DNA of 31,195 nucleotides, from positions 1 through 31,195 of the forward strand of contig CBDDCL010000005.1 of assembly GCA_965226245.1 (NCBI GenBank), given 5' to 3'. This DNA comes from CBDCYS01 sp965226245 (GTDB lineage Bacteria; Acidobacteriota; Terriglobia; Bryobacterales; UBA6623). The notes beneath the pieces are model-generated. The model was not told the DNA's origin, did no database searches, and saw only the letters and a program-made list of their open reading frames with translations. Position numbers and translations under genes: made by a program. Positions 24,497 through 31,132 of this stretch are shown here, in pieces. Position 1 is the stretch's first letter; every line of letters begins with the position of its first letter.

Positions 24497-24600
24497 TCCT
24501 CCTTTCGTGGCTTTAAGTCAATGGCGGGGTTACTATCAGGCACTGCTGTGCCTCCTTTTCCCATGTGAAGCGGAAGTCCGCGTATTCATGTCTTCCAAAC
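24497..24600 (-). other. Remnant of the original aldolase-kelch intergenic region
   Basis: About 100 bases of original chromosome between elements B and IS630. On the minus strand it holds the kelch ribosome-binding site and a 17-codon open frame beginning MNTRTSASHGKRR that has no ribosome-binding site and resembles nothing I know. Joining across the IS630 insertion continues the aldolase frame for only a few codons (ILVWKT, stop), so the aldolase was already short, or was further deleted, before the insertion. Confidence 0.6.
24498..24505 (-). promoter_or_regulatory. Orphaned ribosome-binding site of the kelch gene
   Basis: Read on the minus strand, AAAGGAGG here is followed by AAGACA and then the element. 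Removing element B and one TGTCT copy joins it to TGAACAGT, giving AAAGGAGG-AAGAC-ATG, a strong site with five-base spacing to the kelch start. It is now about 1.8 kb from the gene it served. Confidence 0.85.
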
Positions 24601-24657
24601 TAAACATAACGTCATAAGTTATTGCGCATAGTATGCAGGCTGTGCTCTCATGGGGAA

Positions 24658-25164
24658 ATGAGACCACTTCGCATTGCTGACGCTGAAAACATCGTTCTTG
24701 GATTGCAGGATGAGATCCGACGCTCCCTGGATTCCCGCTACGACCACCGCCTCCACGGCGTGCTGCTGGTGGCCCAAGGAATGACCTGCCCACAGGTGGC
24801 CAGGCTGCTGGGCGACGCACCACGGTCGGTGGAATATTGGGTGGGTCGTTTCGAGCAGAAAGGCTTGGCGGGCTTGCGCGAGGGAGAGCGGGCCGGGCGG
24901 CCCCCGCGGTTGAATGAGCAGCAGCTCGAAGAGATCAACGCTGCTCTTCGTCAGACGCCGCGGGAGGCAGGCCTGAGCGGAAATCTATGGGATGGCAAAA
25001 CGTTGGCGGTCTGGATCGAGCAACAATACGGCATCACTGTGGGCGTGCGTCAGTGCCAGCGTCTGTTCCGGCAATTGGGCTTTCGGCTGCGCAAGCCGCG
25101 GCCCAAGATCGCTCGCGCCGACGAGGAACAGCAGAAGACGCATAAAAAAAACTCCAAGCGCTGA
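24658..25164 (+). CDS. IS630 transposase, first frame (helix-turn-helix half)
   Basis: About 168 residues from the ATG at 24658. A Tc1/IS630-type paired helix-turn-helix N-terminus is visible: HRLHGVLLVAQGMTCPQVARLLGDAPRSVEYWVGRFEQKGLAGLRE, followed by a second winged-helix segment, TLAVWIEQQYGITVGVRQCQRLFRQLGFRLRKPRPK. The frame ends KTHKKNSKR-stop. Near the end, the heptamer A-AAA-AAC at 25146-25152 is a classical -1 slippery site in the right frame; slipping gives KKLQALMADPAVDLW, continuous with the second frame. Full activity therefore probably needs the frameshift product. Confidence 0.9.
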   Translation: MRPLRIADAENIVLGLQDEIRRSLDSRYDHRLHGVLLVAQGMTCPQVARLLGDAPRSVEYWVGRFEQKGLAGLREGERAGRPPRLNEQQLEEINAALRQTPREAGLSGNLWDGKTLAVWIEQQYGITVGVRQCQRLFRQLGFRLRKPRPKIARADEEQQKTHKKNSKR

Positions 25165-25703
25165 TGGCCGACCCGGCCGTCGACCTTTGGGCCAGCGACG
25201 AAGTGCACTTTCAGCAGCACGGCTCGCGTTGTCGGATGTGGGTGCCTCCGGAGACGAAGGATCCCATCCTGCTGCATCATCCGACCCGGCGAAGCGTCGG
25301 ATATTTTGGTGCCGTGCGACTACGCGATGGTCGGTTTTGGTCTTGTCGCGAGACGGGGAAATTCAATGCCGGGACCTTTTGGGAATTCATGAAGCAACTC
25401 CAGCAGGTGAGCCGCATTGGAGGGCGCCGCGTGGCGGTCATCGCTGACAACGCCAGGTACCACCATGCCCGACTGCACAAAGCGTGGCGCGAGGAAAACG
25501 CACCTGGCTTTGAGCTGGATTACTTGCCGCCCTACAGTCCCGAGTTGAATCCGATCGAGCGAGTCTGGAAGCTGACCCGGCGGCGTTGCCTGCACAACCG
25601 CTACTTTGCGACCCTGGAGGAAGTGATCGCAGCTGCGGAAGCCGAGTTTGCCACGTGGGGCCAGCCGAATGACACGCTGCGCCGACTATGCGCAATTAGT
25701 TAA
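25164..25703 (+). CDS. IS630 transposase, second frame (DDE half)
   Basis: 179 residues if started at the ATG overlapping the first stop (TGATG), or part of a fusion of about 345 residues after -1 slippage. Catalytic residues: Asp in DLWASDEVHFQQHGSRCRMW, Asp in VAVIADNARYHHARL and Glu in LPPYSPELNPIERVWKLTRRRC, the canonical DDE triad of IS630 (PYSPELNPIE). All are present. Immediate context offers no ribosome-binding site for independent initiation, which favours frameshifting over reinitiation. Confidence 0.9.
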   Translation: MADPAVDLWASDEVHFQQHGSRCRMWVPPETKDPILLHHPTRRSVGYFGAVRLRDGRFWSCRETGKFNAGTFWEFMKQLQQVSRIGGRRVAVIADNARYHHARLHKAWREENAPGFELDYLPPYSPELNPIERVWKLTRRRCLHNRYFATLEEVIAAAEAEFATWGQPNDTLRRLCAIS

Positions 25704-26818
25704 GACGTTATGTTTAATATCGCTGCGGGCGACGACGGCGATACGAAATCGGCAATTGTTCCATCATCCCTGTACTGGACTCCGTACGGGACGCGATCAA
25801 CATCACGCAAGAATACGTAGCTTTCCGGGATGGTTCGCGTATCAAACTTCACATCTGTAACGCTGAACGCTGTGGCGTTGACCGGGTGAGCAAATACGAT
25901 CGCGTTAACGCTCGGAGTTTTTTGATAAATGCCTTGATGTGCCCTCACGGCGCGACTGGCTTTCTTCCCGGCCTCGCGTTGACCATTAGCAACCAAAACA
26001 AGGTCATCGGCCCCCAACTTTTCGCGGTCCTGTTGAGTCGGCGTGATGAGGAATGACTCGTCATCCAGCCGAGCCGAAAAGCTGCCTTCGGTACTGATCA
26101 GCAATCGCTGCCGACAGCCGCGCCGAAGGAACTCGCAAAGCTCCCGTCGCAGGTCTCGTTCGCGAGGGCTGGCGGTTGACGGCTCAAACGGTTCAAGCAT
26201 GACGCTTCGCTCGGCGGCTTGCCGTAACTGTGCGTCATCCAGATAACGCACTTCACCGATTTGACTTGCCTTGATAAGCGTCTTGCCCGCAAACTCGAAA
26301 GCTTCAAAGCGTTGGAATGCCTCAGCAAGCGAGTCGCCGCCGACCACAACACCGTGGTTTTCCAAGATGACGCTATGACATCCTGCGGCAAACGTCGACG
26401 CAATGTTCTTTCCCAGTTGATCGCTGCCCGGACAGGCATAAGACCCGAAGCCCACTTTGCCGCTAATCGAGTGCGTTTGATGAAACAGTTTCGTGTTGGG
26501 TGCCGACCGGCAGATGCTAAAGGCCACCAGTGCGACGGGATGAGCGTGGACGATCGCACGAATATCGGGGCGTGCTTCGTAGATCGCTTTGTGAAACGGA
26601 AATTCAGACGATGGCGGATGTAGCCCATCGACTGTACCGTCCGCTTCGACGCAAACGATGTCGTTGCGAGTCAGATTGCCTTTGTCGACTCGTGCAGGCG
26701 AAATCCAGGTATTGCCCTCTTCGTCACGAATGGAGAGATTTCCGCCAGAGGTTGTCGTCATGCGATAGCCGTAGATGCGGCCCATCGTTTGCATGATTTC
26801 ATCCCGTGGATGAATCAA
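25700..26818 (-). CDS. Tandem class II aldolase/adducin-type protein, 3' end replaced by IS630
   Basis: Family members are zinc-dependent sugar-phosphate aldolases or epimerases (fuculose-1-phosphate aldolase type). Residues 1-200 form one full domain: MTTTSGGNLSIRDEEGNTWISPA, then IVHAHPVALVAFS with zinc-binding His, then VILENHGVVVGGDSLAEAFQRFE. Residues about 210-366 start a second copy (RLLISTEGSFSARLDDESFLITPT, IVFAHPVNATAFS), which lacks the first His of HAHP and stops at SPAAIL, where the ENHG segment would begin. The last codons (NITS) come from the IS630 end; without the element the frame still closes after ILVWKT. The TTG start at 26818 fits the family opening LIHPRDEIM. Probably a damaged gene; the first domain could still fold. 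Confidence 0.8.
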   Translation of the reverse strand: MIHPRDEIMQTMGRIYGYRMTTTSGGNLSIRDEEGNTWISPARVDKGNLTRNDIVCVEADGTVDGLHPPSSEFPFHKAIYEARPDIRAIVHAHPVALVAFSICRSAPNTKLFHQTHSISGKVGFGSYACPGSDQLGKNIASTFAAGCHSVILENHGVVVGGDSLAEAFQRFEAFEFAGKTLIKASQIGEVRYLDDAQLRQAAERSVMLEPFEPSTASPRERDLRRELCEFLRRGCRQRLLISTEGSFSARLDDESFLITPTQQDREKLGADDLVLVANGQREAGKKASRAVRAHQGIYQKTPSVNAIVFAHPVNATAFSVTDVKFDTRTIPESYVFLRDVDRVPYGVQYRDDGTIADFVSPSSPAAILNITS

Positions 26819-26834
26819 AGATCGTTGATTGTTT

Positions 26835-27016
26835 ATAGGTTTCCCGTTTGCTTATGAGAGTGGGCGGACGACGGAGGCGCCGTGAGATGAGACGCGAGGA
26901 GCTTCAGAGCGACGGTGCGCCCAAGCTTCCTATCCTCGCCCTTGTAGACGACACCCATGCCGCCCCGGGCCGACTTCGGAGAGGACCTTGTAGTGGCTGA
27001 TCGTGGAGCCGAGCAT
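26835..27016 (-). pseudogene. Serine/threonine protein kinase N-terminus, frameshifted relic
   Basis: From the ATG at 27016 the frame reads MLGSTISHYKVLSEVG, typical of PKN/Stk kinases in Acidobacteria. One extra C in the GGCCCGGGG run (about 26965-26973) shifts the frame; reading past it gives RGGMGVVYKGEDRKLGRTV and then ALKLLASHLTAP, the glycine-rich ATP loop and the VALK lysine. After ASHLT the similarity ends and a stop follows at about 26835. Everything beyond the first 50 residues of the kinase is missing and aldolase sequence follows on the same strand. Too short for standard gene finding. The frameshift assumes no sequencing error. Confidence 0.8.
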
Positions 27017-27311
27017 GACGGTCAAATTGTAGCGCTACGAGATAACTGGTGATAACGCAGAGGGTTGTATCGGAAGCGCCCGGCGGGCAGGGCTTCTCGC
27101 GAGGAGGCTCTGAAACTGCATGGCGGGCGTTTTTGATACAACTTGTTGAACCTAGCCGCGCTGCTGGGGAGGGGTAGGGATTTGAATGTTTTTGAGCGGC
27201 CGTAGCCGTGCTCCGGTAGGTCGCCGAGAGTGCTCTGAGAGCTTGTTTTGGGGCGGTCGGACGAGGGTCGATGGTGCGCCAGGGCCGAGTAAAGAAGCAC
27301 AAAAACACAAG
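27017..27311. other. Gene-free stretch between kinase relic and IS91-like module
   Basis: About 295 bases with no convincing gene. Several overlapping open frames exist but share no family features and look like composition shadows. It presumably contains the old kinase promoter. I found neither the missing 183 bases of element A copy 2 nor another IS end in it. Confidence 0.5.
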
Positions 27312-27312
27312 A

Positions 27313-27348
27313 ATGCAGGCGCTGGACGCAACGCGAGTGCGCCTGCAT
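27313..27348. repeat. Inverted repeat at the presumed origin end of the IS91-like element
   Basis: A perfect 10-bp stem (ATGCAGGCGC / GCGCCTGCAT) with a 16-base loop lies about 50 bases downstream of the transposase stop and two bases after a CAAG. A hairpin next to the target tetranucleotide is the expected layout of oriIS in this family, but no comparison copy is available here. Confidence 0.5.
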
Positions 27349-27395
27349 CGAGGCAGTGCTGAGCGATCCGCCGCTGTGCTGTGGTGGCCATGGTG

Positions 27396-28562
27396 CTAAG
27401 AAGTGTCGAAGAAAACGAACAGCGCGGGCCGCGGCGGTTCGAACGTCTCGACCAACAGCATGCGTCCTTGGCGGCAGAGCGGACAGAGGTGTTGTTGCGC
27501 GCTGTCCGCGCCGGTCGTTTCGTTCGTGGGCTCAGCGACGGGCACAGCCAACAGCTCGCGGGCCAGAGCCAACTGTTCGCGCCGCTGGCGGTTGGCCAGG
27601 AAGCCGTAGTAACGGATGCGCACGAAGCCCTTGGGTAGTGCATGGAGTAAAAAGCGCCTCAGGAACTCAAGGGCGTCGAGTGTCATCTCGCGTTGTTGGC
27701 CGCGGTGAGCATAGTCCTTATAAGAAAAACGAACCGTGCCGTCGTCGGAGGACAACAGCCTTCGATCCGAGATGGCCACGCGATGGGTGTAGCGCGCCAA
27801 GTATTTCAGCGCGACCTCGGGCCCGCCGAAAGGCGGCTTGGGATGGACCATCCAGGGTTTTCGTTTCGTGGAGGCCAGCAAGCGCCGGAAGTTGCGCTCT
27901 TTTGCCAAGTGCTGAAGCTGGCCGTGAAACGACAACTCGCCCTTCAGGAACGCTCGCCGTAAGTGGTCCAAGACCTTGGCCCGGAAGACTTGGCGCAGCA
28001 CCCGGACGGGCAGGAAGAACCGCCGTCCCTTACAACGCACCCAGCGGGAGCCGTCCAAGGCGATGCCTCCGCCAGGAACGATGCAGTGCAGATGCGCGTG
28101 ATGCCCGAGTGTCTGCCCCCAAGTGTGCAGCACGGCGAGAAAACCGAAACGGGCCGCGAGCCGCCTCTGGCCGAGTTCGAGCAGCGTCTCGGCTACGGCG
28201 CGAAACAGGATGCCGTAGACGATGCGCGGGTTCTGCAGCGCCAAGGGGCCGAGCTGATGCGGCAGCGTGAACACGACGTGGAAGTAAACGACGGGCAGCA
28301 AGTCGAGCAGTCGCTTGTCGAGCCACTTGGCGCGCGACGCGGATTGGCATTGCGGGCAATGCCGATTGCCGCAGGGATTGTAGGCCACCTTGCGGTGGCC
28401 GCACTGGTCGCACTCGAACACGTGGCCGCCCAAAGCCTCGGTGCGGCAGGCCGCGATGTCGGAGAGAACCCGGCGCTGCTCGGCCGAGGTTGCCACTTGG
28501 CGGCGGAAACGTTGCTGGTGGGTTCTCACGACAGCGGCCAGCGTGGGCCGCTGAGCGCTCAC
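27396..28562 (-). CDS. IS91-family transposase (HUH, Y2-type)
   Basis: 388 residues, GTG start overlapping the recombinase stop (GTGA). The N-terminal zinc-binding domain reads FECDQCGHRKVAYNPCGNRHCPQCQ. The HUH metal motif is in GHHAHLHCIVPGGG, and the catalytic tyrosine region is KYLARYTHRVAISDRRL. A second Cys cluster, CPLCRQGRM, ends the protein. These enzymes nick one strand and move by a rolling-circle mechanism without target duplication. The length and all motifs are intact. Coupling to a phage-type integrase is a known variant of this family. Confidence 0.93.
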   Translation of the reverse strand: MSAQRPTLAAVVRTHQQRFRRQVATSAEQRRVLSDIAACRTEALGGHVFECDQCGHRKVAYNPCGNRHCPQCQSASRAKWLDKRLLDLLPVVYFHVVFTLPHQLGPLALQNPRIVYGILFRAVAETLLELGQRRLAARFGFLAVLHTWGQTLGHHAHLHCIVPGGGIALDGSRWVRCKGRRFFLPVRVLRQVFRAKVLDHLRRAFLKGELSFHGQLQHLAKERNFRRLLASTKRKPWMVHPKPPFGGPEVALKYLARYTHRVAISDRRLLSSDDGTVRFSYKDYAHRGQQREMTLDALEFLRRFLLHALPKGFVRIRYYGFLANRQRREQLALARELLAVPVAEPTNETTGADSAQQHLCPLCRQGRMLLVETFEPPRPALFVFFDTS

Positions 28563-29404
28563 GGTGAGGGTGTGGTCAGCCGATCCAGGGGACTGCGCGT
28601 CGAGGCGGCCGCCGTGGGAGACAGGTGCAAATAGACGGTCGTCGTTTTCAGATCCCGATGCCCCAGCAGAACTTGGATCGTGCGCAGATCAACACCGTCT
28701 TCCAGTAGGTGTGTGGCGAAGCTGTGACGCAGCACGTGGGGGTTGACGTGCTTGGAGAGCTTGGCCTTCTGGGCCGACTCGCGGCACACCAGCCGCACGG
28801 CGTTCGCGGTGATCGGCCGTTGCGGGTCCTGACCGGGAAATAGCCACTCCGTGGACCGCGAAACTTTCCAGTAGGCGCGCAGCGCTGCCAGCAGCCTGTC
28901 GGGCAACAAGGTTTCGCGGTCCTTGCGCCCTTTGCCTTGGCGCACGCGAATGAACTTTCTTTTCGAATCGATGTCGTCGAGCCGGAGGACGACGAGTTCG
29001 GACACGCGCAGGCCGGCTCCATAGAGCGTCATCAACATGGCGCGGTGCTTGAGGTTGCGTGGTGTGTCGAGCAGCACGGCCACTTCGGCGCGGCTCAGCA
29101 CGGTGGGCAAGCGGCGTTCGTGCCGCGGATAGGGGATGCGTTCGCTGATCCAATGGCGGCCGAGCGTCGTCTCATAGAAGAAACGCAGGCCTGAGACGAT
29201 CTGGGAAAGGCTCGGTGTAGCGAGCTTGCACTCGCGAACCAGATAGAGCTGGTAGCGGTGAATCTGCTGGCGGCCGAGGCGGTCGGGAGACTGCGAGAAA
29301 TACTGGGCAAACGCCGCCACGTGCCGCACGTAGGCACGGATCGTGGAGGCCGCATAGTTGCGGACTTCGAGGTCCTCGATAAACTTCTGACGTAATCGGG
29401 TCAT
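28559..29404 (-). CDS. Tyrosine recombinase of the IS91-like element
   Basis: 281 residues from the ATG at 29404 (AAGGAG upstream); the open frame extends 26 codons further without a signal. The N-terminal SAM-like core-binding domain starts RQKFIEDLEVRNYAASTIRAYVRHVAAFAQYF. The catalytic domain shows Arg in YGAGLRVSELVVLRLDDID, Lys in RQGKGRKDRETLLP, the HxxR in HVLRHSFATHLLEDGV and His...Tyr in LLGHRDLKTTTVYLHLS, the complete R-K-HxxR-H-Y set. Its stop overlaps the transposase start, so the two are co-translated. Its exact role in transposition (resolution or integration of a circular form) is not known. Confidence 0.93.
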   Translation of the reverse strand: MTRLRQKFIEDLEVRNYAASTIRAYVRHVAAFAQYFSQSPDRLGRQQIHRYQLYLVRECKLATPSLSQIVSGLRFFYETTLGRHWISERIPYPRHERRLPTVLSRAEVAVLLDTPRNLKHRAMLMTLYGAGLRVSELVVLRLDDIDSKRKFIRVRQGKGRKDRETLLPDRLLAALRAYWKVSRSTEWLFPGQDPQRPITANAVRLVCRESAQKAKLSKHVNPHVLRHSFATHLLEDGVDLRTIQVLLGHRDLKTTTVYLHLSPTAAASTRSPLDRLTTPSP

Positions 29405-29637
29405 GGCATGCTCCTTGGAGAGAAAAGATGCCGCCAATGATGGCGCACCTCGTCCGCCAAGGGGTGCTGCCCTTGCCGTCAATGTCAGGGTCTATCTAAA
29501 GGAACTTCAAATAGCCTCGCGAAGCGAAGCTTCGACCCACCGCGTAGCGGTAACTCAATAGGCGAGGGGTATTCAGCTCTTCCTACGACGCGGAGGAGGG
29601 GCTCTGACAGCGGATTACTGGTGGTTAGGGGATTAAT
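29405..29637. other. Non-coding upstream region of the IS91-like element
   Basis: 233 bases without a gene. It includes the recombinase ribosome-binding site (AAGGAG just upstream of the ATG), a perfect CGAAGCTTCG palindrome near 29525 and an imperfect inverted repeat AATAGCCTCGC / GGCGAGGGGTATT around it, possibly the terminus-type end of the element. It ends in ATTAAT (29632-29637), which is repeated just after element A copy 2 at 31127. Confidence 0.5.
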
Positions 29638-31132
29638 CTTGAAAAACTTTTTTGGAGCCGAAAACTGTTGATCCTCGCCCGGTCAACGCTACCCGCTCGG
29701 CAGCGGCAGCGCCCAGATCCTGTGCAGCATGTCAGCGAACAGCCGCCGGTTCAGATGCCCCTCGGCCAGCAGCAGCCAATAATACCGGGCGTGCTTGACC
29801 AGCCGACCGCCGGTCTTCATCAGCCGCTGTTGCAAGCTCGTCAGCGACCAGCTCTTGATCCTGTGCGGCAGCCCAAGCCGCCGCCACAAGTTGCCCAGGT
29901 TGTAGGCCAGCACGCTCAGTTGCAGTCGCACTTCGTTGGCCCGGAAGCGATGGCACGAAAGCCGCGTCCAGTGCGTGGCCTGTTTGCCTTCTTTGATCCA
30001 CTGCTCGGCCGTGCCGCGCTTGTTGTAGAAGCGCACTACCGACCGGCTTGGCAAGCTCATGTTGGTCACGATAAATCCGACCCGCGGGAACAGCTCACCG
30101 AGATGATGCTCGACCTTGGCCACAATGCGTCGCGGCTTGGACCAACTCTGCGCCTGATAGCGGAAGCTCTTGTAGCGCACCAAGGGCTTGCGACCCGGCC
30201 TGCCCGGCGGGCGAAACAAGATGTCTTCGATCGCTAATTCCAAGCTCTTGTTGGCCGGAATGCGAATGGCGTACTGCACTCCGCGTTCCTCCGAAAACTC
30301 ATAAATCTCCGGCTTGGCAAAGGCCGCATCGCCCCGGAAGGTGACCTGTTTGCCCGCAGCCTGTTGGCGCTCGATCTCGGGCAGCAGCAACTCGTTCCAG
30401 TCCTCAGCGCTGTGCACGTTGCCGGGACGCAGCTTGGCGGCCAGACAATCGCCGTGCTGGTTGAACAACAACAACGGGTGGTAGCAGACCGACTCGAAAT
30501 GGCCGTTGTAGGCACTGCCCTCTTGCTGGCCGTGGACAGGGCTTTCGGTCGAATCCATGTCGAGAACGACGCGCTCGGAGTCGTCTTGCGTCTCGGCTTG
30601 CGCCACCAGCTCGCGGTTCACAGCCATCAGCCCCAGCAAGTTCTCCTCGCTCGCCAGCATCTCCGTCTCGAAGCTCTGCAGTCGCGAGGTCAGTGCCCCG
30701 CCGCGATCCCAGTTCTTCTGCGAGCCGATCAAGCGAAAGGTCGGATCGGCGGATACTCGCACGGCGTCATTGAGGTCCTCGTAGCCGGCCAGCCGAGAGT
30801 AGACTGACTGCCGCAGCAGATCGGCGAACGGGAACTTTTTGTTCGAGCCTTGCCGTGGGTCACTGAGATGTTCGTCGATCAGCTTCCCGAGCCCGAGTCG
30901 CTCGTCCAGCTCGCGGACGAGAATGAGCCCGCCATCGGAAGTGACGCGCGATCCTTGGAAATCGACTTTCAATAAGCCGTTGAAGCTTAGCTGGAACGGC
31001 TTGTTTTCTTTTTCACCCATTGGGTGTTGATCTCCTCAGCGCCTTGATTGCTTTTCAACCCGCATAAATAAAGGCGTCCGAGGTCACCCGATGGTTAGCA
31101 GAACCGAAACTAAAGTGGAAATCCGGATTAAT
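29632..31132 (-). mobile_element. IS1380-type element A, copy 2, 3' truncated, flanked by ATTAAT
   Basis: The element runs from 29638 to 31126 and is matched, inverted, by 19098 to about 20579 of copy 1. The upstream end (GTGGAAATCCGG at 31115-31126) is present, with its outermost base changed. The downstream end stops at CTTGAAAAAC and lacks the last 183 or so bases, including the inverted repeat. ATTAAT flanks both sides (29632-29637 and 31127-31132), resembling a target duplication and similar to the TTAAG target of copy 1. Confidence 0.85.
29689..31020 (-). CDS. IS1380-type DDE transposase (element A, copy 2)
   Basis: 443 residues, identical to the protein at 19204-20535, with all catalytic residues (VLDMDSTES, RGDAAFAKPE, RGTAEQWIKEGK). 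Shadow frames are identical as well, so the DNA must be almost or fully identical. The gene is intact although the element's downstream end is missing, so it could supply transposase in trans to copy 1. Confidence 0.95.
   Translation of the reverse strand: MGEKENKPFQLSFNGLLKVDFQGSRVTSDGGLILVRELDERLGLGKLIDEHLSDPRQGSNKKFPFADLLRQSVYSRLAGYEDLNDAVRVSADPTFRLIGSQKNWDRGGALTSRLQSFETEMLASEENLLGLMAVNRELVAQAETQDDSERVVLDMDSTESPVHGQQEGSAYNGHFESVCYHPLLLFNQHGDCLAAKLRPGNVHSAEDWNELLLPEIERQQAAGKQVTFRGDAAFAKPEIYEFSEERGVQYAIRIPANKSLELAIEDILFRPPGRPGRKPLVRYKSFRYQAQSWSKPRRIVAKVEHHLGELFPRVGFIVTNMSLPSRSVVRFYNKRGTAEQWIKEGKQATHWTRLSCHRFRANEVRLQLSVLAYNLGNLWRRLGLPHRIKSWSLTSLQQRLMKTGGRLVKHARYYWLLLAEGHLNRRLFADMLHRIWALPLPSG

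Larger units (their letters stand above)
24601..25716 (+). mobile_element. IS630-type element with TA target duplication
   Basis: The element spans 24603-25714 (1112 bases), flanked by TA at 24601-24602 and 25715-25716, as expected for the IS630/Tc1-mariner group. The 30-base ends (starting AACATAACGTC on both sides) agree at 27 of 30 positions, the differences being in the middle. It carries two overlapping frames joined by a frameshift signal. It cuts off the 3' end of the class II aldolase gene. Confidence 0.92.
27312..29637 (-). mobile_element. IS91-like element: tyrosine recombinase plus HUH transposase (boundaries tentative)
   Basis: Two coupled genes run leftward: tyrosine recombinase, then IS91 transposase. 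Tentative left end: CAAG at 27308-27311, one of the two known IS91 target tetranucleotides (GAAC/CAAG), followed at once by an inverted repeat ATGCAGGCGC (27313-27322) / GCGCCTGCAT (27339-27348), as expected of an origin-type end placed after the transposase. Tentative right end: the point where element A copy 2 begins at 29638. Between 29405 and 29637 there is no gene but there are imperfect palindromes (CGAAGCTTCG; AATAGCCTCGC with GGCGAGGGGTATT). The ends are proposals; the two genes are secure. Confidence 0.6.

Noticed and set aside
27356..28270. 304-codon plus-strand frame opposite the IS91 transposase
   Set aside because: Arg/Ala/Gly-rich shadow with no recognisable domain; the minus-strand transposase explains the region.
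29632..29637. GGATTAAT on both sides of IS1380-A copy 2 considered as an eight-base duplication
   Set aside because: The GG on the right belongs to the element's end; only ATTAAT lies outside, so six bases at most count as a flanking repeat.
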